Both the position numbers and the translations under genes were made by a program. Positions 10,776-20,201 of a stretch of 64,000 nucleotides of DNA are shown here, in pieces (positions within the stretch are counted from its first letter, which is position 1; each line of letters begins with the position of its first letter). The notes beneath the pieces are model-generated. The model saw nothing but the letters and a program-made list of their open reading frames with translations. It ran no database searches and was not told where the DNA came from. The DNA is from Granulosicoccaceae sp. 1_MG-2023 (GTDB lineage: Bacteria > Pseudomonadota > Gammaproteobacteria > Granulosicoccales > Granulosicoccaceae), in NCBI GenBank assembly GCA_030546905.1, contig JAUOPI010000007.1, positions 104,280-168,279 of the forward strand, given 5' to 3'.

Positions 10776-12129
10776 TACCGCCGCACGCTGGCAACAGCAT
10801 CTTCACCGGCAGCGCAGCCGCTTACGGCTGCCTGAACCGGTGGTCGCCGGACGACTGACGCGTATGGTCGGACTGACGCTGGAGGCGGTCGGCTGTCAGG
10901 CGGCAGTCGGTTCACGTTGCCGTATTGCGACCCTCAATGAAGGGGACATAGAAGCGGAGGTTGTCGGTTTCTCCGGTGATAAAACCCTGCTTATGCCAAC
11001 TGCGGATACCCGTGGTCTGGTGCCGGGTGCACGGGTTCTGCCCACCGGGCACAGCTCTCAGGTGCCGGTCGGTGATGGCTGGCTGGGGCGGGTCATCGAC
11101 GGTGCCGGCATGCCGCTGGACGGGCTCGGACCGCTGCGTGCCGATACGGCCCGTCCGCTCAATCCCCGTCCGCTTAATCCGCTGGAACGTAATGTGATCG
11201 ACAAGCCGCTGGATGTTGGTGTGCGTGCGATCAACAGTCTGCTTACCGTCGGCCGTGGTCAGCGTATCGGTCTGTTTGCCGGCAGTGGTGTGGGCAAGAG
11301 TAATCTGCTGGGCATGATGACCCGCCACACCGAGGCGGAAGTGACCGTGGTCGGGCTGATCGGCGAACGTGGCCGCGAGGTCAAAGAATTTGTCCAGGAA
11401 ACGCTCGGACCCGAGGGGTTGCGACGCGCTGTGGTGGTGGCGGTGCCGGCCGATCATTCACCATTGATGCGAATGCAAGGGTGTTTACTGGCCACCAGTA
11501 TTGCTGAATATTTCCGCGATCAGGGCAAAGATGTCCTGCTGCTGATGGATTCGCTGACGCGTTTTGCCCAGGCGCAACGCGAGATCGGGCTGGCCATTGG
11601 CGAACCGCCGGCAACCAAAGGTTATCCGCCTTCGGTTTTTGCAAGACTGCCCCGTCTGGTGGAGCGCGCCGGAAACGGCCACGGCCCCAACGGCGGCTCG
11701 ATTACCGCATTCTATACGGTGCTGGCCGAAGGTGATGACAACAATGATCCGGTGGTCGATTCGGCCCGCGCGATTCTCGACGGGCATATTGTCCTGTCCC
11801 GTTCGTTGGCGGAGTCGGGCCATTACCCGGCGATTGATATCGAGGCCTCGGTGAGCCGTCTGATGACGGTGCTGGCCAGTCCGGCCCATGCGGCGACAGC
11901 GCGTCGTTTCCGCCGCCTGTACAGTGTCTACAGACAGAATCAGGATCTGATCAATGTGGGTGTTTACCAGCGCGGCGCCGATCCGGAGATCGATACGGCT
12001 ATCGCTCTGTGGCCGAAGATCACTGCATTTTTGCAGCAAAACCCGCACGATTGCGTGAATTTTGACAATTCACTTGCGGAACTGGGGCATCTGCTCAACC
12101 AGGTACCGGCTCCGCGACAGGCGGCCTGA
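10762..12129 (+). CDS. fliI: Flagellum-specific ATPase FliI
   Basis: With the ATG at 10762 the protein has 455 residues and aligns at the N terminus with known FliI proteins, the distance to the [13 protein letters not shown] segment being normal. ATG 10747 and GTG 10720 are other in-frame possibilities. Walker A is [15 protein letters not shown] near residue 170 and Walker B is [20 protein letters not shown]. It is the F1-beta-like ATPase that drives or aids flagellar export. It overlaps fliH and is followed 17 bases later by fliJ. Confidence 0.95.
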   Translation: MKQSDTAARWQQHLHRQRSRLRLPEPVVAGRLTRMVGLTLEAVGCQAAVGSRCRIATLNEGDIEAEVVGFSGDKTLLMPTADTRGLVPGARVLPTGHSSQVPVGDGWLGRVIDGAGMPLDGLGPLRADTARPLNPRPLNPLERNVIDKPLDVGVRAINSLLTVGRGQRIGLFAGSGVGKSNLLGMMTRHTEAEVTVVGLIGERGREVKEFVQETLGPEGLRRAVVVAVPADHSPLMRMQGCLLATSIAEYFRDQGKDVLLLMDSLTRFAQAQREIGLAIGEPPATKGYPPSVFARLPRLVERAGNGHGPNGGSITAFYTVLAEGDDNNDPVVDSARAILDGHIVLSRSLAESGHYPAIDIEASVSRLMTVLASPAHAATARRFRRLYSVYRQNQDLINVGVYQRGADPEIDTAIALWPKITAFLQQNPHDCVNFDNSLAELGHLLNQVPAPRQAA

Positions 12130-12146
12130 GCCACTGAGGTAGTGTT

Positions 12147-12593
12147 GTGAACAAAGAGACTCACCGCCTGGCGCCGGTTGTGGATATGGCCCGGCAGCGC
12201 GAAGAAAAGGCCGCCCGTGAGCTGGCCCGCGTGCGCGAGCTGGTCGGGCGCATCGGGATGCAGGTCGAACAGATGCACCGCTATCGCGAGGACTACCGCT
12301 CCGGTTCCCTGTTGGGCAAGACGCATTCCATGGCCACCATGCGCGATACACAGCTATTTCTGGCCCGGCTTAATCAGACCATCGCCGCTCTGGAAGGGCA
12401 GCATAAGCAGGCAGAAAAACGCTATCAGGCCAGTTTACAGGCCTGGCGCAACAGCCGTGCCTGGCTGAAATCGCTGGAAAATGTGGTCGACCGCCAGGTC
12501 GCTGACTACCGGAAAACCCGCCAATCCCTCGAACAAAAGCAACTCGATGAACTGGCCGGACTCTACGCCGGCCGCGACCGGCATAGCTTCTGA
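12147..12593 (+). CDS. fliJ: Flagellar export chaperone FliJ
   Basis: This 148-residue protein is highly charged and helical throughout, with the spacing of a long coiled coil (REEKAARELARVRELVGRIG, ALEGQHKQAEKRYQ, SLEQKQLDELAGLYAGR). Its length and its place between fliI and fliK fit FliJ, the stalk of the export ATPase. Identity rests on context and coiled-coil pattern, since FliJ sequences are poorly conserved. Confidence 0.9.
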   Translation: MNKETHRLAPVVDMARQREEKAARELARVRELVGRIGMQVEQMHRYREDYRSGSLLGKTHSMATMRDTQLFLARLNQTIAALEGQHKQAEKRYQASLQAWRNSRAWLKSLENVVDRQVADYRKTRQSLEQKQLDELAGLYAGRDRHSF

Positions 12594-12724
12594 CGCCGGC
12601 ACACAGGCGCTTGTCTGCGCCCGGTTGAGCGGCAAAATTTGTGTCGTGGTTCAAATATTCAAGAATTCTGAGAAGCGGTCGATCTTTCCCACTGGGAGTA
12701 GTGAATCAACGAGTGACGGATCAC

Positions 12725-14617
12725 ATGATTTCACCAAGTACAGAGAAAACAGCGGGCAATCCGCTACTGACAGCTTTGTCCGGCGGGACAAACCCGGCTG
12801 ATGCTGAAGGCGCGGGCGGTTTTAGCGTTCTGTTTGGCGGGATTGCACAACTGACGGACGAGAGTGGCGGATCTTCGCTTGAGGTTTCTGACCAGAAACT
12901 CATGGAGATCGTGCCCCTGGCCGCAGAGCCTGAGGACGCCGATGCGACGCTGAGCGGGGCCATGGCTGAGACCTTGCCGGCCGCTTCGCCGGGTGCCGTG
13001 CTTGTGCCTTTGCACACGCCGGCCGAAACGACCGCTGTGCCGACCGTGACCCTGACCGCGCAGACTGCTCCCGCGGCGCAGGCGGATGCCATGGCTGACG
13101 CGCAGACCGCTTCCGCGGCGCAGCCGGATGACATGGCTGACGCGCAGACCGCAGCGCTGGCGCAAATCCCCACGCAAATCAGCGAACAGCCGCTTTCAGT
13201 TCAGAACACTCAACCTACGCCGGTGCCTTTGCGGCGCTTGTCTGAAATCCGCCAGGAAGTCGATGGCGGACGCGTTGTGCTGCGCCCGCGTGTCAGTGAC
13301 AGCGCAGAGTCCGGCATGACTGGCGCGGTCAGTACTACAGAGGCGAAGCCCGGCGTGGACGGCGAGTCTGCCGTGCCGGTACAAGCAAGCGAAATGGCCT
13401 GGCGTGGAAATGACTTGAACATCGCCGCTGACACAGCTGATACAAGCGTGGCGGCCTCCACCACGCCGGTGATGCAGTCGTCCGCCGCTGTACTAAGCGC
13501 GGCCATGGAGACAACGGCGGCAGCCTCGGTGACGCCGGCGTCTGTGGCCGGTGCAAGCGAGACAGTGAGCTCATCGGTATTGCCATCGCAAAGCCCGCTG
13601 CCATCAGCGATGGCACCGCTGACGGCATCGCGTTTGTCGGCCGTTCGCTTATCAGAAACACCCGCTATCACCGACCCCGCCGCACAGGTGCTGTCTGTTG
13701 AGACGGGACTGCAAAGCGGCAACAGCACTGACGGCGGTGACGACAACTCCGCGCTGTTCAGCCTGACGCAGCGTAGTGCCGAAGCGGCCGCCACGCAGTC
13801 GCTGCCGGCCGCGACAGTGACAGCCCGGGCAACGCAGGAGGGCGTGTCAGATGCGGCACCGGATGCTGAGGCGCTGTTGAGTGCCCAGGCGCCTGAAGAG
13901 GCTGAGGCACAAGCGCAGGCACAATCCGGCGATGAGCAGGAAAATCAGACCAGACAAGCACAGCAAGCGGCTGCCGATAGCCGCTTGGCACGCAGTACAG
14001 CGGTGCCTGCACAAGCATTCCAGAGCGTCGCAGCTGAAACCGCCGGTCTGGTCAATGCCGCGCACTTCAGCGCACCGCGCAGCGAGGCCGCAGTCACTAG
14101 CGTGGACCCGTCGCTGCTGATGCCGGGTGAGAGCCAGTCAGGCAGTGCGGCGCGTGAAAGCGGCGCGTCCATGCCGGCGGCCACACTCTCGTTGCGTGAC
14201 AGTGGCTGGGATAAAGGTCTCGGGGCCAACGTTGCATTTATGCTGCGCGAAGACATCAAATCGGCCAGTATCCGCGTCAATCCTGAAGAACTGGGTGCGC
14301 TGGATATACAACTCGAAGCAGACCAGGACCGTCTGCAGGTTTCCATCAGCGCCGCGCATGCCGTCACCCGTGACACACTTGAGGCGGCGTTGCCGCGTCT
14401 GCGTGAACAGTTTGCGTCGCTGGGCTTTGAGCGCGTTGAGGTCAGCGTGCAGGAGCAAAACCAGAATGACAACAGCGGCAGCCTGCTGGCCGGCGATCAG
14501 GAAGGTGGCGGCGACAGCCCCGCAGCGAACGGCAAGCAGAATGCCTACAGTGCTGACCAGGGTGAGGTGAGCGTGCGTATGACGCGGGCCGACAGCCTGC
14601 TCGATACCTATGCCTGA
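12725..14617 (+). CDS. fliK: Flagellar hook-length control protein FliK
   Basis: With ATG 12725 (GGA seven bases upstream) the protein has 630 residues; the frame is open to a GTG at 12641. The first 480 residues or so are Ala/Thr/Ser/Gln-rich and low in complexity, with a 14-residue tandem repeat. The C-terminal domain is typical of FliK: SIRVNPEELGALDIQLE, then LPRLREQFASLGFERVEVSV. FliK acts as the ruler that stops hook growth and switches export to filament proteins through FlhB. It is long for the family, all of the excess being in the ruler region. Confidence 0.93.
   Translation: MISPSTEKTAGNPLLTALSGGTNPADAEGAGGFSVLFGGIAQLTDESGGSSLEVSDQKLMEIVPLAAEPEDADATLSGAMAETLPAASPGAVLVPLHTPAETTAVPTVTLTAQTAPAAQADAMADAQTASAAQPDDMADAQTAALAQIPTQISEQPLSVQNTQPTPVPLRRLSEIRQEVDGGRVVLRPRVSDSAESGMTGAVSTTEAKPGVDGESAVPVQASEMAWRGNDLNIAADTADTSVAASTTPVMQSSAAVLSAAMETTAAASVTPASVAGASETVSSSVLPSQSPLPSAMAPLTASRLSAVRLSETPAITDPAAQVLSVETGLQSGNSTDGGDDNSALFSLTQRSAEAAATQSLPAATVTARATQEGVSDAAPDAEALLSAQAPEEAEAQAQAQSGDEQENQTRQAQQAAADSRLARSTAVPAQAFQSVAAETAGLVNAAHFSAPRSEAAVTSVDPSLLMPGESQSGSAARESGASMPAATLSLRDSGWDKGLGANVAFMLREDIKSASIRVNPEELGALDIQLEADQDRLQVSISAAHAVTRDTLEAALPRLREQFASLGFERVEVSVQEQNQNDNSGSLLAGDQEGGGDSPAANGKQNAYSADQGEVSVRMTRADSLLDTYA
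13058..13141 (+). repeat. 42-base tandem repeat in fliK
   Basis: Two near-identical 42-base units (13058-13099 and 13100-13141) plus the start of a third encode AQTAPAAQADAMAD and AQTASAAQPDDMAD, then AQTAALAQ. They are in frame and lie in the ruler part of FliK, so copy-number change would alter ruler length. Confidence 0.8.
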
Positions 14618-14686
14618 GGCTTGGCATCAATAATATGCTGACGTCGTTTTTTTGTCAGTTTGTCGGGCTGGATCCGCGCTTGCATC

Positions 14687-14736
14687 AGGCCCGGCAGCGG
14701 GTGTTTTCCTGCCGGGCCTGTGGCACAGATACTGAA
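14687..14736 (+). promoter_or_regulatory. Hairpin and weak -24/-12-like element before fliL
   Basis: The 210-base fliK-fliL gap holds a perfect 11-base stem (14687-14697 with 14709-14719) with no T run, then TGGCAC-AGATA-CTGAA at 14721-14736. The -24 half is exact, but the -12 half has GA in place of GC, so promoter activity is doubtful. The hairpin could be an mRNA processing or attenuation point between the early and later halves of the fli operon. Confidence 0.35.
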
Positions 14737-14826
14737 TAATACATTCAGCCAGGCCAGCTGACGTAGCAGCGGCGCATCATAGTCGACAATGGATTCGTAG
14801 CGACTTTTTGAACAGGGAAGAAGTTC

Positions 14827-15279
14827 ATGAAAAAAATTATCATGCTTGCCGGTGGCGCTGTGCTGCTGGTCGGCGCATCAGTCGGCGCCACCTTATTTTT
14901 CACGGGTGGCAATGCACCTCCGCCCGAGATGGCTGCGGCTGCTGCTGAGGCCAAACCGGACATCACCTACTACTACGACATGAAACCGGAATTCATCGTG
15001 AATTTTGCCGGTAATGCAAGCTCGCACTTCTTTATGGTCGAGCTGTCGCTCTCGACCAAAGACGAAAAAACACTCGAAGTTCTGGAAACGCATGATGCGG
15101 AACTGCGCAACTCGCTGTTGATGCTGTTGGGCAATCAGGATCATGTGCTGGTAACGACCGAGCGGGGCAAGCGCGCATTGCAGGAAGAGGTGCTGGAAAC
15201 GGCTCAGACTGTGGTTGAAAAACACTATGGTTCGCCCGCCGTTGAGGGTGCGTTTTTTACCAAGTTTGTCGTGCAGTAA
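14827..15279 (+). CDS. fliL: Flagellar basal body-associated protein FliL
   Basis: This 150-residue protein has one N-terminal membrane helix (IIMLAGGAVLLVGASVGATL) and a periplasmic FliL domain (YYYDMKPEFIVNFAGNASS, FFMVELSLSTKDEKTLE, then LRNSLLMLLGNQDHVLV). FliL rings the stator and supports motor torque. AGGGAAGAAG precedes the ATG. The stop is 6 bases before fliM. Confidence 0.93.
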   Translation: MKKIIMLAGGAVLLVGASVGATLFFTGGNAPPPEMAAAAAEAKPDITYYYDMKPEFIVNFAGNASSHFFMVELSLSTKDEKTLEVLETHDAELRNSLLMLLGNQDHVLVTTERGKRALQEEVLETAQTVVEKHYGSPAVEGAFFTKFVVQ

Positions 15280-15285
15280 TACACC

Positions 15286-16410
15286 ATGAGTGACACCGAA
15301 GAGCGCCCGCTCGATGAGATGAGCGGCGAAATACAGGCCGATGACATGCCAGACGCTGAACCCGGTGCGGTGCCGCATGATCAGGGTGAAGCAGGCTTGC
15401 AAAGCAATGTGCTGGCGTATGATTTCGTTCATCCGACCCACAGGCTTAACTCACATTTGCCGGTTCTCGATGTTATCAACGAGAAGCTGGCCAAAGCCCT
15501 GACTGCAGGACTGGTCAGGCAATTCCGTTTGCCCTTGCAGGTCGACTGCGAGGGCACCCGGTTTGAGAAGTATCAGGATTTCACGGTCTCGCTTTCGCAG
15601 GATGTGTCGATTCAGCGCATCCGTCTTGATCCGGTGCAGGGCAATTCCCTGCTGATTATCGGCGGAGATCTGATTTTTACCCTGGTTGATGCGTTTTTCG
15701 GCGGTGCGCCGGCGCCGCTTGCTGTTGAGCCGGAAGCACTGGCTGAGGATGCGCAGGCGGAGCAGGCCGAAGAAGAGCCGGCCGATGAGGCGGATGAGGA
15801 AATACAAGCGGAGGCAGTGGATGCTGAGCCGGCGCCGGAACCGCCGCCGCGCCGCTTTACGCCGACCGAACAGCGCATTATCGACCGGGTGACAGAGAAT
15901 GTATTCTCGGCGCTGGTCGATAGCTGGAGCAGTATTCAGGCGCTGAACCCGCGGCGGGTGATGCCGCTGATCCGTTCGGAGGTGACCAGTCCGGCAAATC
16001 CCTCGGCGGTGGTGGTGTGTTCGCGCTTCCGGGTGCGCTTGCAGGGCGCAGAGGGTGATATTCACCTGATGATCCCCTATGCATCGCTGGAGCCGCTGCG
16101 GCACAAACTGTCCAATGAGGTTGAAGCGGACGCGGCCAACGACCAGGTCTGGCGACGCGCGTTTATGCGGCAGGTGCTCGGTTGCGAGGTGGACGTCAAC
16201 GGTACCTTTGCTGAGACGCGCATAACCATGCGTCAGCTGATGAACCTGAAAGTCGGCGATTTCATTCCCCTCGGCCAGGTTCAGTCCGTCGAATTTTCGT
16301 CAGAAGGTGTGCCTTTGTTCGACGCCGCCGTAGGTGTGTCCAACGGCATGGTCTCGGCCAGCGTGACGCAGTGGCACGAACGACACAAGATCAAGAAGCA
16401 AAACGGATAG
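15286..16410 (+). CDS. fliM: Flagellar motor switch protein FliM with acidic insert
   Basis: This 374-residue protein has the FliM core: YDFVHPTHRLNSHLPVLDVI, GNSLLIIGGDLIFTLVDAFFGG, FTPTEQRIIDRVTENV and the C-terminal SpoA domain (RITMRQLMNLKVGDFIPLG). FliM forms the C ring between FliG and FliN. Two points are unusual. The N-terminal 35 residues are acidic and lack the LSQxEIDALL-type segment that binds phospho-CheY, and residues of about 141-190 are an Ala/Glu/Asp-rich insert inside the middle domain. The core is otherwise intact and the reading frame is continuous, so it should be a working switch protein. Confidence 0.94.
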   Translation: MSDTEERPLDEMSGEIQADDMPDAEPGAVPHDQGEAGLQSNVLAYDFVHPTHRLNSHLPVLDVINEKLAKALTAGLVRQFRLPLQVDCEGTRFEKYQDFTVSLSQDVSIQRIRLDPVQGNSLLIIGGDLIFTLVDAFFGGAPAPLAVEPEALAEDAQAEQAEEEPADEADEEIQAEAVDAEPAPEPPPRRFTPTEQRIIDRVTENVFSALVDSWSSIQALNPRRVMPLIRSEVTSPANPSAVVVCSRFRVRLQGAEGDIHLMIPYASLEPLRHKLSNEVEADAANDQVWRRAFMRQVLGCEVDVNGTFAETRITMRQLMNLKVGDFIPLGQVQSVEFSSEGVPLFDAAVGVSNGMVSASVTQWHERHKIKKQNG

Positions 16411-16429
16411 CTTTTACAAGGAAGACATC

Positions 16430-16789
16430 ATGAGTGAGTCAAATACCGCCCTCGAGCAGGGTCCTGAAGCATTACAAGCCGAACCCGGCCCGGAAGAACG
16501 CGCCGAAGCGCTGGTCAAGGAGTTCAGCAATCAGAATCTGGATATGGTGATGGACATCCCCGTAACCCTGTCCATGGAGTTGGGTCGCACGCGCATCAGT
16601 ATTCAGGAACTGCTTGAGCTAAACAGCGGTTCGGTTGTGGAACTGCAGCGCATGGCAGACGAACCGATGGATGTTCTGGTAAACGGCACACTCGTTGCAC
16701 ACGGAGAAGCAGTCGTGATTGGCGACAAGTTTGGTGTCAGGCTGACCGACGTGGTCAGTACACGAGAACGGGTCAAGAGGATTCGTTAA
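16430..16789 (+). CDS. fliN: Flagellar motor switch protein FliN
   Basis: This 119-residue protein has an acidic N-terminal tail and a SpoA domain (MVMDIPVTLSMELGRTRISI, QELLELNSGSVVELQRMADE, then VLVNGTLVAHGEAVVIGDKF). It builds the base of the C ring and receives FliH-FliI complexes. AAGGAAG precedes the start. Its length fits the gammaproteobacterial FliN. Confidence 0.96.
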   Translation: MSESNTALEQGPEALQAEPGPEERAEALVKEFSNQNLDMVMDIPVTLSMELGRTRISIQELLELNSGSVVELQRMADEPMDVLVNGTLVAHGEAVVIGDKFGVRLTDVVSTRERVKRIR

Positions 16790-16807
16790 ACTAAGGACAG
16801 GGCCATA

Positions 16808-17245
16808 ATGGCAAATGTGATCAGGGACGGGTCACTCGGTACACTGGTACTGCTGCTTCCCGTCTGTGCCGGCGCGGCGGAGACGTCCGCGTTGGCCGCT
16901 TCTTCTGCCGGGGTTTCACCCGGATACTTTATCAAGCTGCTGGCTGCGCTGGTTTTCGTCGTGGCGATTTTTTTTGCTTTCGCCTGGGTGATGAAAAAGA
17001 TCAACCGGCTACCGGGTGGCGTTCAGTCGCTGAAAGTCGTTTCCGGTTTGTCGCTCGGTTCGCGCGAAAAGCTTTTGGTGGTGCAGGTCGGCGACGAACA
17101 ATTGCTGATCGGCGTGGCTCCCGGCTCAGTGACGTGCTTGCATCAGCTGCAAAAACCGCTTCCCGAACAAGCTGATAATACTAACGGCAGTTTTGCACGG
17201 GTTCTTGAGCGTGCAGCGAAAAATAAATCCGGAGAGTCGTCGTGA
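16808..17245 (+). CDS. fliO: Flagellar biosynthesis protein FliO
   Basis: This 145-residue protein has a signal-like N terminus ([16 protein letters not shown]), one firm membrane helix ([19 protein letters not shown]), and a short cytoplasmic domain ([35 protein letters not shown]). FliO helps assemble the FliP ring of the export gate. It sits directly before fliP with stop-start overlap. Confidence 0.92.
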   Translation: MANVIRDGSLGTLVLLLPVCAGAAETSALAASSAGVSPGYFIKLLAALVFVVAIFFAFAWVMKKINRLPGGVQSLKVVSGLSLGSREKLLVVQVGDEQLLIGVAPGSVTCLHQLQKPLPEQADNTNGSFARVLERAAKNKSGESS

Positions 17246-17976
17246 TGCGGATTTTGCTGCTGCTGTGGATTGTTCTGCCGGGCACGGTCTCGGCCGCCGG
17301 TATCGACGCGCTGACCGTAACCCCGAACCCGGATGGTACGGAAAGCTGGAGCCTGAGTCTGCAGGCGCTGGTGTTGATGACAGCGCTGACGCTGTTGCCG
17401 GCTTTTCTGCTGATGATGACCTCCTTCACCCGTATCGCTATCGTGCTTGGCATATTGCGTACGGCCATGGGCACGCAGCAGACCCCGTCGAATCAGATCA
17501 TTATCGGCCTGTCGCTGTTTCTGACCATCTTCGTGATGCAGCCGGTCTTCACGCGCATCTATGACGAAGCCATTACCCCTTACCTGGATGATCAGATAAG
17601 CATTCAGGAAGCGCTGCAAACGGCTTCGGAACCGCTCAGTGATTTTATGCTGCGTCAGACCCGCGAGGATGATCTGGCCCTGTTTCTGAACCTCTCCGGC
17701 ACCGATGAGCTGCCCTCACAGGATGACGTCGGCTTTTTCGTCCTGATTCCGGCGTTTGTGACCAGCGAGCTGAAAACCGCATTTCAGATCGGTTTTATGC
17801 TGTTTATTCCGTTTCTGATTATCGATCTGGTGGTGGCCAGTGTGCTGATGTCGATGGGTATGATGATGTTATCACCCCTGATTATCTCGCTGCCGTTCAA
17901 GCTGATGCTGTTTGTTCTGGTCGACGGCTGGACATTGGTGCTCGGCACTTTGGCCGGTAGTTTCTATCTCAACTGA
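17245..17976 (+). CDS. fliP: Flagellar export gate protein FliP
   Basis: This 243-residue protein has a cleavable signal peptide ([16 protein letters not shown]) and four membrane segments. It carries the FliP signatures [20 protein letters not shown] and [20 protein letters not shown]. FliP forms the pentameric core of the export gate with FliQ and FliR. I use ATG 17245 (TGATG overlap with fliO) rather than the GTG one codon earlier. Confidence 0.96.
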   Translation: MRILLLLWIVLPGTVSAAGIDALTVTPNPDGTESWSLSLQALVLMTALTLLPAFLLMMTSFTRIAIVLGILRTAMGTQQTPSNQIIIGLSLFLTIFVMQPVFTRIYDEAITPYLDDQISIQEALQTASEPLSDFMLRQTREDDLALFLNLSGTDELPSQDDVGFFVLIPAFVTSELKTAFQIGFMLFIPFLIIDLVVASVLMSMGMMMLSPLIISLPFKLMLFVLVDGWTLVLGTLAGSFYLN

Positions 17977-17986
17977 GGATGCAGGC

Positions 17987-18262
17987 ATGACCCCGGATAC
18001 CGTAATTACCATCGGCCATGATGCACTGACTGTGACGGTCATGGTCGCCGCGCCCTTGTTGCTGTCGGCACTGGCGGTGGGCCTGCTGGTCGGTATGTTT
18101 CAGGCCGCCACACAGGTCAATGAAATGACCCTGAGTTTTATTCCCAAATTGCTGGCGCTGGTCTTTGTGCTGTTCGCTACCGGGCCGTGGATACTGACCA
18201 CCATGCTCAACTATACGCGCACCCTGATCACCGAACTGATACCCATGGCAATCGGAGCCTGA
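17987..18262 (+). CDS. fliQ: Flagellar export gate protein FliQ
   Basis: This 91-residue protein has two membrane helices and the FliQ pattern (LLSALAVGLLVGMFQAATQV, NEMTLSFIPKLLALV). The ATG at 17987 follows GAGGATGCAGGC and gives the usual family length; the frame is open further upstream inside fliP, but that would be too long. It is part of the FliPQR gate. Confidence 0.95.
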   Translation: MTPDTVITIGHDALTVTVMVAAPLLLSALAVGLLVGMFQAATQVNEMTLSFIPKLLALVFVLFATGPWILTTMLNYTRTLITELIPMAIGA

Positions 18263-18265
18263 AGC

Positions 18266-19039
18266 ATGTTCACCGTGGCCGAGATGACCGCATTTGTGGG
18301 TAGCTTCTGGTGGCCTTTTATCCGTGTAGCGGCCTTGTTCAGCGTCCTGCCGGTGCTGGGCGGCACCCAGATTCCCATGCGTATCCGCGTGGTGGCCGCG
18401 TTTGTTATCTCTCTGGCGATGGCGCCGCTGGTCGGTGACGTGCCTGCAGTAGAGCCGCTCAGTGCAGCCGGCTTGCTGGTGACTGTCACGCAGATTCTGA
18501 TCGGCGTGGTAATGGGTTTTATCGTGCTGCTGGTCTTTAATGCATTGCTGCTCGGAGCTGAGGCCATCGCCATTACCATGGGGCTGGGCTTTGCATTAAT
18601 GAGTGACCCGCAGAACGGGGTGCAGATCCCGGTCGTCGGGCAGTTCTATCAGATTCTCGCAACCTTGTTGTTTCTGGCCCTGAACGGTCACCACGCCATG
18701 TTGCAGGTGATGGCCGACAGCTTTGTGTTCCTGCCGCTTAACCAGACCTTTGATCCGGGCCTGTTGTGGGAACTGTTGCGCTTTGCTTCGATTCTGTTTG
18801 CCGGTGCGCTGAAGATTGCGTTGCCGGCGATTATCACCTTGCTGACGGTCAATCTGGTGATGGGGGTGATGACCCGTGCGTCCCCGCAGCTGAATGTGTT
18901 TTCCGTCGGTTTCCCGGTCACCATGACCATCGGTTTTCTGGCGATTGCCGCTGCACTGCCGGTTTTCGGGCCTAATTTTGAACAAATGCTGGCCGATGCG
19001 GTTGCGCTCGCCCGTATGCTGTTTGCCGGAGGTCCGTGA
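18266..19039 (+). CDS. fliR: Flagellar export gate protein FliR
   Basis: This 257-residue protein has about six membrane helices and the FliR features FIRVAALFSVLPVLGGTQIP, MRIRVVAAFVISLAMAPLV and GFALMSDPQNGVQIPVVGQF. It completes the helical export gate. Its TGA overlaps the flhB ATG by one base. Confidence 0.95.
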   Translation: MFTVAEMTAFVGSFWWPFIRVAALFSVLPVLGGTQIPMRIRVVAAFVISLAMAPLVGDVPAVEPLSAAGLLVTVTQILIGVVMGFIVLLVFNALLLGAEAIAITMGLGFALMSDPQNGVQIPVVGQFYQILATLLFLALNGHHAMLQVMADSFVFLPLNQTFDPGLLWELLRFASILFAGALKIALPAIITLLTVNLVMGVMTRASPQLNVFSVGFPVTMTIGFLAIAAALPVFGPNFEQMLADAVALARMLFAGGP

Positions 19040-20175
19040 TGGCAGAGAACGACAGTGGTCAGGATAAAACAGAAGACCCCTCGGAGAAGCGTCTTCGCGA
19101 CGCCCGTGAAAAAGGCCAGATTCCGCGTTCCAGGGAACTCAATACGGTCGTGATGCTGTTTGCCTCGGTGGCGGGTTTTGCCGCCTTCGGTGGGGTGATG
19201 AGTCACGATATCAGCGCGATTATCTCGCAAAACCTCACGCTTGACCGGCGTCAGGTCTTCGACAAGTCAGCCGTCACCGAAGCGCTTGCCGTCAATACGA
19301 TGGCTGTGCTGGAGATGCTGGCGCCGTTCTTCCTGCTGATGTTTATCGCCGTGTTTATCGGCCCGCTTGTGATGGGCGGGCTGAGTTTCAGTATGAAAGC
19401 CCTGGCACCGAAGATGAGCAAACTCAATCCGGGCGCGGGCTTCAAGCGCATGTTCGGTTTGCAGGGGCTGGTCGAGCTGATCAAGGCGCTGTTCAAATTC
19501 AGCCTGATCGGCGGTGTCGCGGTGCTGTTGCTCAGCTCCATGACCGAGCGCTTTGTCCGGCTGGGGCAGGGCGATCTGGAATCGGCTCTGGCCGAAGGCA
19601 TGTGGCTGATGACGCTGGTGTTTGTGGTGCTTTGTTCAAGCCTGCTACTGATCGTGATCTTTGATGTGCCCTATCAGAAGTGGACGCACACGAAAAAACT
19701 CCGCATGACCCGTCAGGAGGTCAAGGAAGAGCACAAAGAGGCCAACGGTAACCCGCAGCTCAAATCACGTATCCGGCAGGTGCAGATGCAAATGGCCAAC
19801 CGCCGCATGCTCAGCAGCGTGCCTGATGCGGACGTGGTGATTGTTAACCCGACCCACTACTCGGTGGCGTTGGCCTATGGACCCGATGGCGGCAGTGCGC
19901 CCCGGGTGCTGGCCAAAGGGGTTGACCATATGGCCCTGAAAATCCGTGAAATCGCCGCTGAACATAAGGTGCCGGTGTTTGAAGCACCGCCGCTGGCACG
20001 TGCTTTGTATTACCACACTGACGTCGACCAGGAGATTCCTGAAGGTCTGTATCTGGCAGTGGCCCGGGTATTGGCTTATATCTTCCGGATGCGCGACGAG
20101 GCGAGAGGGACTGCGCCGCCAATGGACAAACCGGTTGATTTGCCGGTTCCTGAGGACCTGCGGCGCGACGATTAA
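19039..20175 (+). CDS. flhB: Flagellar export switch protein FlhB
   Basis: This 378-residue protein opens with the FlhB signature DKTEDPSEKRLRDAREKGQI, followed by four membrane helices and a cytoplasmic domain with the autocleavage motif NPTH near residue 270 (VVIVNPTHYSVAL). Cleavage there allows the FliK-dependent change from hook to filament export. GGAGGT lies six bases before the ATG. It is followed by flhA after 26 bases. Confidence 0.96.
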   Translation: MAENDSGQDKTEDPSEKRLRDAREKGQIPRSRELNTVVMLFASVAGFAAFGGVMSHDISAIISQNLTLDRRQVFDKSAVTEALAVNTMAVLEMLAPFFLLMFIAVFIGPLVMGGLSFSMKALAPKMSKLNPGAGFKRMFGLQGLVELIKALFKFSLIGGVAVLLLSSMTERFVRLGQGDLESALAEGMWLMTLVFVVLCSSLLLIVIFDVPYQKWTHTKKLRMTRQEVKEEHKEANGNPQLKSRIRQVQMQMANRRMLSSVPDADVVIVNPTHYSVALAYGPDGGSAPRVLAKGVDHMALKIREIAAEHKVPVFEAPPLARALYYHTDVDQEIPEGLYLAVARVLAYIFRMRDEARGTAPPMDKPVDLPVPEDLRRDD

Positions 20176-20201
20176 CGCATGAGTAGTAAAAACATAAAAA
20201 C

